Assembly: GCA_045617725.1 (NCBI GenBank)
Contig: JAZLJD010000015.1
Location: 1 to 11,424 of the forward strand
Direction of reading: 5' to 3'
DNA from: JAZLJD01 sp045617725
Lineage (GTDB): Bacteria > Bacillota > Clostridia > Lachnospirales > Lachnospiraceae
Length of the DNA: 11,424 nucleotides
Position numbers and translations under genes: made by a program. Below the pieces are notes generated by a model, which ran no database searches, had not been told where the DNA came from, and was given only the letters and a program-made list of their open reading frames with translations. This document shows positions 7,780 to 11,424 of this stretch, one piece after another. Position 1 is the stretch's first letter; each line of letters begins with the position of its first letter.

Positions 7780-7818
7780 GGGACGTTCCTTTTGTCACGG
7801 GGATGGTACTTTGTCACG
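7780..7818 (+). repeat. REP-like imperfect direct repeat
   Basis: Two roughly 20-base units lie head to tail between the chemoreceptor stop codon and its terminator. Both begin with G-rich GGGA and end in TTTGTCACG, at 7780-7799 and 7799-7818. The sequence resembles the GGGACGGTTC...TTTGTC family of short repeats that I recall being scattered between genes in clostridial genomes and linked to REP-associated transposases. That link is from memory and unverified. Confidence 0.45.
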
Positions 7819-7822
7819 ATTA

Positions 7823-7849
7823 AACGGCTCCCACCGGGAGCCGTTTTTT
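7823..7849 (+). terminator. Rho-independent terminator after the chemoreceptor gene
   Basis: ACGGCTCCC at 7824-7832 pairs perfectly with GGGAGCCGT at 7836-7844 around a three-base loop, and the T run covers 7844-7849. A short A run before the left arm extends pairing with the T run. It separates the chemoreceptor from the intergenic region that follows. Confidence 0.93.
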
Positions 7850-7901
7850 GAATTTTAATCCTAAAATTCTGAGACAAACATCGAGATTAACATGAATACG
7901 C

Positions 7902-7952
7902 CTGCCCCGATGTCGGAAATGCCATTATTTCAGTGCTTTTTCATCGGGGCAG
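7902..7952. repeat. GC-rich hairpin in the intergenic region
   Basis: CTGCCCCGATG at 7902-7912 is the exact reverse complement of CATCGGGGCAG at 7942-7952, enclosing 29 bases. Within the loop GAAAT (7916-7920) can pair with ATTTC (7927-7931). Beyond the stem the pairing resumes after a two-base bulge. Only four T follow, so it is a poor terminator. Its left arm overlaps the right half of the first ACATCGA pair. Confidence 0.7.
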
Positions 7953-8000
7953 AGGCATTTTGTGATATGCGATGACAGAAGGCTTTTTAAAATACCTTAA

Positions 8001-8028
8001 GTGACATCGACAAATTCGTTCGAATAAT
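8001..8028 (+). promoter_or_regulatory. Candidate promoter for the small peptide gene and downstream genes
   Basis: GTGACA at 8001-8006 and AATAAT at 8023-8028 each match the housekeeping consensus at five of six bases, with a 16-base spacer. The half-site ACATCGA overlaps the -35, and TCGATGT follows just after the -10, so a protein bound there would block transcription. An alternative is TTCGAA at 8019 with TATTAT at 8042 (17-base spacer). Confidence 0.4.
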
Positions 8029-8086
8029 AATCGATGTAATATATTATTTATGTAAACCAAACAGACATAGTGGAGGACATCGAGAA

Positions 8087-8236
8087 ATGCGTGGAGGGCA
8101 ATCATCGATGTCACCAGCGACGTTATGTAAACCTGCGTGTAAACCTGCTTGTAAAAAGGCCCACCACAAAAAGCAATGTCCCATTAATAGGACAACGCAT
8201 CTGCCGGAAATGATGCATAATGCACTTGTAAGTTGA
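8087..8236 (+). CDS. Small Cys/Lys/His-rich peptide with CKPA repeats
   Basis: An open frame of 49 codons, below usual length cut-offs. The core (residues 14-31) is CKPACKPACKKAHHKKQC, with cysteines at 14, 18, 22 and 31 and paired histidines at 26-27, strongly basic. There is no signal peptide or hydrophobic segment. TGGAGG lies ten bases before the ATG at 8087. GGAGGG likewise precedes an in-frame ATG at 8108, which would give 42 residues. The frame ends 26 bases before the next gene. The C-x3-C-x3-C plus histidine pattern suggests metal binding or a modified (RiPP-like) peptide precursor, but no modifying enzyme is adjacent. It may also be a regulatory leader peptide or a chance frame. I do not recognise a family. 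Confidence 0.45.
   Translation: MRGGQSSMSPATLCKPACKPACKKAHHKKQCPINRTTHLPEMMHNALVS
8126..8156 (+). repeat. 12-bp tandem repeat encoding CKPA units
   Basis: TGTAAACCTGC starts at 8126 and again at 8138, and a decayed third unit starting TGTAAA is at 8150, all with a 12-base period in phase with the reading frame. Each unit encodes Cys-Lys-Pro/Lys-Ala. The core TGTAAACC also occurs upstream at 8051-8058, outside the gene. Confidence 0.75.
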
Positions 8237-8262
8237 ACAAGTCAGTGCGTGGAGGTGCGTTC

Positions 8263-8637
8263 ATGAAAGAGAAAATCCTTATTTCCATTCCGTTTGCAAT
8301 TGCATTTATTCTTTTAAGCTGCCTGATTTTTCCTTCGGTAGCTCATAGCTATAATCATAAAGAGCAGCGTACTTTAGAGGCATACTATGAGAGTTGCGAG
8401 GACGAGTATCGTTCCGAAATCAGAGAGGTGCTTGTTTCACACGGTCTTACAAATTGCGGGATGAATTTTACAAAAATTGTGGACATGAATAATACGCGTA
8501 ATTACAATTGTATTATCTATGATGAATCCTTTTCCTATCGCAGCGAGGAAGCCATTAACGAGATTAACGAGGAGCTGAACGGGTTATCTTTTTCCTGTAC
8601 TTATGACCTCGTGGGAACGGGATGCAGTCTGAAATAA
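8263..8637 (+). CDS. Small secreted or lipoprotein-like Cys-rich protein
   Basis: A 124-residue protein of unknown function. A short basic start, a hydrophobic stretch (5-24) and LLSC at 17-20 fit either a lipoprotein signal with Cys20 or a Sec signal cleaved near AHS at 27-29. The remaining domain is acidic and has five further cysteines (45, 65, 83, 112 and 121), enough for two disulfides outside the cell. Much of it looks helical, for example 35-58 and 94-106. The ATG at 8263 is preceded by GGAGGTG at 8251-8257, far better than an upstream in-frame TTG at 8233. A hairpin (GCACTTG at 8222 with CAAG and GTGC at 8238-8248) lies just before that ribosome binding site. It follows the Cys-rich peptide gene by 26 bases, so the two may be co-expressed. 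I do not recognise the family. Confidence 0.8.
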   Translation: MKEKILISIPFAIAFILLSCLIFPSVAHSYNHKEQRTLEAYYESCEDEYRSEIREVLVSHGLTNCGMNFTKIVDMNNTRNYNCIIYDESFSYRSEEAINEINEELNGLSFSCTYDLVGTGCSLK

Positions 8638-8655
8638 CCAGTGAGAGGGTAGTAT

Positions 8656-9123
8656 ATGAGACAGACACCGAAGATTCATGAAATCTATAAACATTTTAAG
8701 GGCAACTATTACCAGATTGAAGGCCTTGCCATCGACGCCGAGACGGAGCAGACCTGCATTGTGTATAGGGCGACCTACGGGGACCATGCATTGTTTGTGC
8801 GCAGTCTTGAGAATTTCCTTTCGCCCGTGGATCGGGAGAAGTATCCCGATGCAACACAGGAATACCGATTCGAGCTTGTGGAGGATACGATGGTTCAGGA
8901 TTCTCTGGATCAGGACCTTAACGATCTTCTGGACGCCAAAACGAATGAAGAGAGACTGAAGCTTTTGGAATGCCTCCACGACAAAATCAACGACAACATG
9001 ATTAACACCATTGCGATTGTTTTTGATTATGAAATCCCGGAAGGCGAGCTGGAGGATAAGTATCGAGCACTTCACGATATGCTTTCCCTGCGCATTAAGT
9101 ATGAAGGCTCCAGACTCAGATAA
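8656..9123 (+). CDS. DUF1653 domain protein with C-terminal extension
   Basis: A 155-residue cytoplasmic protein. Residues 6-56 match DUF1653: IYKHFKGNYYQIEGLA at 10-25, then VYRATYGDHALFVRSLENF at 36-54. The domain's biochemical role is not established. The remaining 100 residues are charged and largely helical (about 80-110, LDQDLNDLLDAKTNEERLKLL) and end in a conserved-looking KYEGSRLR. I recall the same extension in Lachnospiraceae homologues, so this longer form appears typical rather than a fusion artefact. GAGAGGG lies six bases before the ATG. It starts 18 bases after the secreted-protein gene and 33 bases before the nucleotidase gene, which suggests co-transcription. Confidence 0.85.
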   Translation: MRQTPKIHEIYKHFKGNYYQIEGLAIDAETEQTCIVYRATYGDHALFVRSLENFLSPVDREKYPDATQEYRFELVEDTMVQDSLDQDLNDLLDAKTNEERLKLLECLHDKINDNMINTIAIVFDYEIPEGELEDKYRALHDMLSLRIKYEGSRLR

Positions 9124-9156
9124 CGACGCACCGTTTTACGAAATGAGAGATAGATT

Positions 9157-10074
9157 ATGCCATACGAATTGGATCAGAGACTGGTCATCGGCGTTTCATC
9201 GAGAGCGCTGTTTGACTTAACAAAAGAAAACGAAATATTTGAGCAGGAAGGCCTTGAGGCATATTGCCGGTATCAGGTGGAGCATGAGGATGAACCCTTG
9301 CAACCCGGCCCCGGTTTTGCCCTTATAAAGGCACTTCTCAATCTGAATAAACTTCCCATGAAGAACAAAGAGGTTACACCCCGCGTGGAAGTAATCGTTA
9401 TGAGCCGTAACTCGGCGGATACCTCGCTGCGTGTGTTTAACTCGATTGCTCACTACGGACTCGATATTACGAGAGCGGTACTTGCAAGCGGAGCCTCCCT
9501 GGCACCGTATCTGGAGGCCTTTAAAACGGATTTGTTTTTGTCCGCGTATGAGGACGATGTACAAAGTGCCATCGACTCCAACATCGCAGCCGGTATCATT
9601 TGCTCGGACGGTATACACCACTACGAAACGGACAATATCGACCAGATTCGCATCGCGTTCGATGGGGACGCCGTACTTTTTTCCGACGAATCCGAGATGC
9701 TTTATCAGGCAGGTGGGTTGGAAGCTTTTGAAGAAAATGAACGCAAGAACGCCCAGAGCCCTTTGGCAGCCGGACCGTTTGCCCGCTTTTTGAAGACGAT
9801 TTCCGACCTGCAACGGGATTTCCCGCCGGAGGAAGTTCCGATACGAACGGCTCTTGTTACAGCCAGAAGCGCACCTGCGCATGAGAGGGTTATCCGTACG
9901 CTGCGTGCCTGGAATGTGCGTATTGATGAAGCCTTCTTCCTGGGTGGAATTTCCAAGAAGAATGTCCTCGAAGCCTTTGGCGCCCATATCTTTTTTGACG
10001 ATCAGGCAGTACACACAGACCCTGCATCGGAGGTAGTTCCTTCTGCCAGGGTTCCGTATAAAAAGCATGAATAA
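9157..10074 (+). CDS. 5'-nucleotidase, cytosolic 5'-nucleotidase I family
   Basis: A 305-residue cytoplasmic phosphatase expected to remove phosphate from nucleoside 5'-monophosphates. It has the family's conserved blocks in order: VIGVSSRALFDL (10-21), EGLEAYCRYQ then EHEDEPLQPG (31-51), VIVMSRNSADTSLRVFNSI (79-97), HYGLDITRAVLASG (99-112), FDGDAVLFSDE (168-178), TALVTARSAPAHERVIRTLR (231-250), IDEAFFLGG (256-264) and IFFDDQ (278-283). The last sections form a HAD-like catalytic core. Length is normal and no key block is missing. The ribosome binding site is modest (GAGAG, seven bases before the ATG). Its final eight bases overlap mutY, which implies coupled translation. The exact nucleotide preference cannot be read from the sequence. 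Confidence 0.92.
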   Translation: MPYELDQRLVIGVSSRALFDLTKENEIFEQEGLEAYCRYQVEHEDEPLQPGPGFALIKALLNLNKLPMKNKEVTPRVEVIVMSRNSADTSLRVFNSIAHYGLDITRAVLASGASLAPYLEAFKTDLFLSAYEDDVQSAIDSNIAAGIICSDGIHHYETDNIDQIRIAFDGDAVLFSDESEMLYQAGGLEAFEENERKNAQSPLAAGPFARFLKTISDLQRDFPPEEVPIRTALVTARSAPAHERVIRTLRAWNVRIDEAFFLGGISKKNVLEAFGAHIFFDDQAVHTDPASEVVPSARVPYKKHE

Positions 10075-11152
10075 AGACAATTGTGGTAAGAATGATTTCA
10101 TAGACGGAGAACTTGTCACACTTTGGTATCTTGCACATAAAAGGGACCTGCCCTGGAGGCGCGATACGGACCCGTATCATGTCTGGGTCAGCGAGATTAT
10201 GTTGCAACAGACCCGCGTGGAAGCGGTGAAGGAGTACTATCTGCGATTCATTAAGGCGCTGCCTTCCGTAGAGGCACTTGCCGGGGCGCAGGAGGATACA
10301 CTCCTTAAGTTGTGGGAAGGACTTGGATATTACAGCCGCGTTCGAAATATGAAGAAAGCGGCTGTTATTATTATGGAAGAATACGACGGCCGGTTTCCGT
10401 CCGATTATGAATCCATAAAGAAGCTTCCCGGTATCGGCGAGTACACCGCAGGTGCCATTGCATCCATCGCATTTTCCGAACGCGTTCCGGCCATAGACAG
10501 CAATGTAATGCGCGTCCTGGCAAGATTATACGGGGACGACGGCGATATAAGCTTAAGTACTACGAAGCGCCGCTTTAGGGAATACATTCTTTCCATGAAA
10601 TACGAGGCCGCTCCGGGTACTTTTACGCAGGCCATGATAGAACTTGGGGCCCTTATCTGCATACCGGGCGGTGCACCGCTTTGCACGAAGTGCCCGTACG
10701 AATCCTGCTGCAGGGCCCGAAAGGAAGGATCGCAGTTTTCCCTTCCGAATAAGCCGGCCCAAAAGAAGCGCAGCATTCTCGATTATACGGTCCTTATCCT
10801 TCGGGACGCCAAAGAATATGCTCTCCGCAAAAGACCGGATACCGGCCTTTTGGCAGGACTGTACGAACCGGTCCTTTTGGAGGGACACCTAAGCCGTGAG
10901 GAAGTTTTGTCTCTTTTTCCGAAGGAGGAGATGCCCCTTTATATCGAACGCCTTCCGGACGGAAAGCATGTTTTTTCGCATGTTGAATGGCATATGCAGG
11001 CCTATTACATAAAGCTTGATGAACTTAGGGGCACAAAAAAAGTGAGCCTTCCTTTCGGAGAACTCACCTTTGTTTCCAAAGAGCAGATTGCGGCGGACTA
11101 TGCAGTTCCTTCCGCATTTGCTACCTATAAACCATATTTTAACGGAAGCTAG
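10067..11152 (+). CDS. mutY: A/G-specific adenine glycosylase MutY
   Basis: A 361-residue DNA repair glycosylase that removes adenine mispaired with 8-oxoguanine. The N-terminal catalytic domain has LPWRRDTDPYHVWVSEIMLQ at 28-47 with the catalytic Glu43, then WEGLGYYSRVRN at 83-94. The helix-hairpin-helix LPGIGEYTAGAIASIAF spans 120-136, and catalytic Asp144 is in PAIDSNVMRV. The iron-sulfur loop holds Cys198, Cys206, Cys209 and a last ligand at Cys214 or Cys215. The first spacing is seven residues rather than six, a variant I recall in clostridial homologues. A C-terminal NUDIX-like domain (about 237-355) for 8-oxoguanine recognition includes FSHVEWHM at 303-310. The ATG overlaps the nucleotidase gene and has no clear Shine-Dalgarno sequence, so translation is probably coupled. 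The stop codon TAG coincides with the first three bases of repeat copy 3. Confidence 0.95.
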   Translation: MNKDNCGKNDFIDGELVTLWYLAHKRDLPWRRDTDPYHVWVSEIMLQQTRVEAVKEYYLRFIKALPSVEALAGAQEDTLLKLWEGLGYYSRVRNMKKAAVIIMEEYDGRFPSDYESIKKLPGIGEYTAGAIASIAFSERVPAIDSNVMRVLARLYGDDGDISLSTTKRRFREYILSMKYEAAPGTFTQAMIELGALICIPGGAPLCTKCPYESCCRARKEGSQFSLPNKPAQKKRSILDYTVLILRDAKEYALRKRPDTGLLAGLYEPVLLEGHLSREEVLSLFPKEEMPLYIERLPDGKHVFSHVEWHMQAYYIKLDELRGTKKVSLPFGELTFVSKEQIAADYAVPSAFATYKPYFNGS

Positions 11153-11260
11153 TGTGAAAAATGCAGGCATTTTTCACGCGACACTTTGTGTCGCAATCCG
11201 TAGCAGCTTCGCTGCAATACAGTGAAGGGCTAAATATACCGGATTGCGAAATGCGGGGAT
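11150..11260 (+). repeat. 111-bp structured repeat, complete (copy 3)
   Basis: This copy is 109/111 identical to 41-151 and in the same orientation, with all inverted-repeat arms preserved. The difference at 11219 lies outside the stems, and that at 11251 is just past the closing stem. It starts at the mutY stop codon and ends with TGCGGGGAT followed by TAGTATG. As with copy 2, a start codon (11265) follows at a ribosome-binding distance, but here the frame ends after five codons. Confidence 0.92.
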
Positions 11261-11276
11261 TAGTATGAGCGTTTCT

Positions 11277-11407
11277 AAATAACCGGACCTTTTACGAAGG
11301 ATGTTTTCGTGAGAACGAGTTTCAAAAACGTAGGCGTAGCGGGCTACGTCGAGGCTTTTGAAACGAAGTAATCGCGGAAACAGCCGAGTAATAAAGTCTG
11401 GTTAATT
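11277..11407. other. Palindromic multi-hairpin element (possible structured RNA or miniature element)
   Basis: The ends pair: TAACCGGAC at 11280-11288 with GTCTGGTTA at 11396-11404 (nine pairs, one G-U), extended by AAA/TTT after a one-base bulge. Inside are CCTT/AAGG (11288-11300), GTTTTC/GAGAAC (11303-11316) and a long arm GTTTCAAAA (11319-11327) with TTTTGAAAC (11356-11364), capped by CGTAGC (11335-11340) and GCTACG (11343-11348). Roughly 30 bases (11365-11395) remain unpaired by eye. The closed multibranch layout fits a non-coding RNA or a miniature inverted-repeat element. No known RNA family was recognised, and no gene lies in 11261-11424. Confidence 0.55.
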
Positions 11408-11424
11408 TAAAACGTGAATACTAG

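Larger units (their letters stand above)
7850..8086. other. Intergenic region with operator-like repeats, no gene of its own
   Basis: No plausible gene lies here on either strand. The stretch is AT-rich except for one GC-rich hairpin (7902-7952). It contains the first two of three ACATCGA inverted pairs, a candidate promoter (8001-8028), the small palindromes ATTCG/CGAAT (8014-8018 and 8021-8025) and TAATATATTA (8037-8046), and a TGTAAACC (8051-8058) that recurs inside the next small gene. It probably acts as the control region for the genes starting at 8087. Confidence 0.6.
7878..8111. promoter_or_regulatory. Cluster of three ACATCGA inverted pairs (operator-like)
   Basis: Three elements share the pattern ACATCGA, a 20-22 base spacer, then TCGATGT. 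They are 7878-7913 (right half CCGATGT, one mismatch), 8004-8037 (perfect) and 8077-8111 (perfect). The match extends to ten bases between GTGACATCGA at 8001-8010 and TCGATGTCAC at 8105-8114. Five exact copies of a 7-mer in 234 bases is far above chance, and none was noticed elsewhere in the window. The middle element brackets a candidate promoter, and the third spans the start codons of the small peptide gene. They could be binding sites for a dimeric regulator or RNA hairpins. No regulator gene is visible nearby. Confidence 0.6.

Noticed and set aside
8014..8025. ATTCG-TT-CGAAT as a LexA-type SOS box
   Set aside because: It does not match the Bacillus-type CGAAC-N4-GTTCG spacing and orientation, and it lies inside the middle ACATCGA pair.
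7878..8111. CRISPR array
   Set aside because: The repeats are inverted 7-mers at uneven centre distances. There are no identical 25-35 base direct repeats with unique spacers and no cas genes.
8233..8262. TTG start at 8233 for the small exported protein
   Set aside because: ATG at 8263 has GGAGGTG five bases upstream and starts a proper signal sequence. The extra ten residues would place polar sequence before the signal.
9217..10119. 300-codon open frame on the - strand opposite the nucleotidase
   Set aside because: The + strand frame matches the cytosolic 5'-nucleotidase I family along its full length. The antisense translation shows no recognisable domain.
10661..10711. Unusual seven-residue first spacing of the MutY iron-sulfur cysteines as a defect
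   Set aside because: All four cysteines are present, and I recall the same spacing in clostridial MutY proteins, so it is a normal variant.
11154..11177. GTGAAAAATGC/GCATTTTTCAC hairpin as a mutY terminator
   Set aside because: The same hairpin is in copy 2, where no gene ends, and no T run follows the right arm. It is a repeat component, though some termination activity cannot be excluded.

Overview
The window reads as chromosomal DNA from a Gram-positive anaerobe of the Clostridia, most likely Lachnospiraceae. This is inferred from gene order (comEA-comEC-holA without comEB), protein flavour (a cytosolic 5'-nucleotidase I family enzyme, a DUF1653 protein with a C-terminal extension), strong GGAGG-type ribosome binding sites and mid-range base composition. 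No database search was possible. All recognisable genes are on the + strand, and no RNA genes or CRISPR arrays were seen.

Layout. Positions 1-151 hold one partial and one complete copy, head to tail, of a 111-bp structured repeat. A third copy lies at 11150-11260, directly after mutY. A membrane-anchored ABC-type solute-binding protein (156-1685) follows and ends at a strong terminator. Next comes the DNA-uptake and replication block: comEA (1813), comEC (2436), holA (4779) and a small membrane/zinc-ribbon protein (5762). comEA overlaps comEC and holA overlaps the small gene, so these are translationally linked pairs. A six-helix methyl-accepting chemotaxis protein (6280-7776) has its own good promoter and terminator.

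The stretch from 7777 to about 8262 is the most unusual part. It holds a REP-like direct repeat, a GC-rich hairpin, three inverted pairs of the 7-mer ACATCGA with near-constant spacing, and a probable 49-codon gene (8087-8236) missed by length cut-offs. That gene encodes a Cys/Lys/His-rich peptide with a CKPA tandem repeat. It is followed closely by a small secreted or lipoprotein-like Cys-rich protein (8263), a DUF1653 protein (8656), a 5'-nucleotidase (9157) and mutY (10067). The spacing is tight (26, 18 and 33 nt gaps, then an 8-nt overlap), with no terminator seen, so these may form one transcript.

The last 160 bases hold no gene. They contain repeat copy 3 and then a roughly 130-nt palindromic element with nested hairpins (11277-11407), which could be a structured RNA or a small miniature mobile element.

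Most genes are core housekeeping functions: DNA uptake, the DNA polymerase III clamp loader, adenine glycosylase repair, nucleotide catabolism and chemotaxis. The best candidates for something undescribed are the 7878-8637 locus (operator-like repeats, Cys-rich peptide, Cys-rich secreted protein), the 111-bp repeat family whose 3' end supplies a Shine-Dalgarno sequence, and the terminal palindromic element. The functions offered for these are inference.
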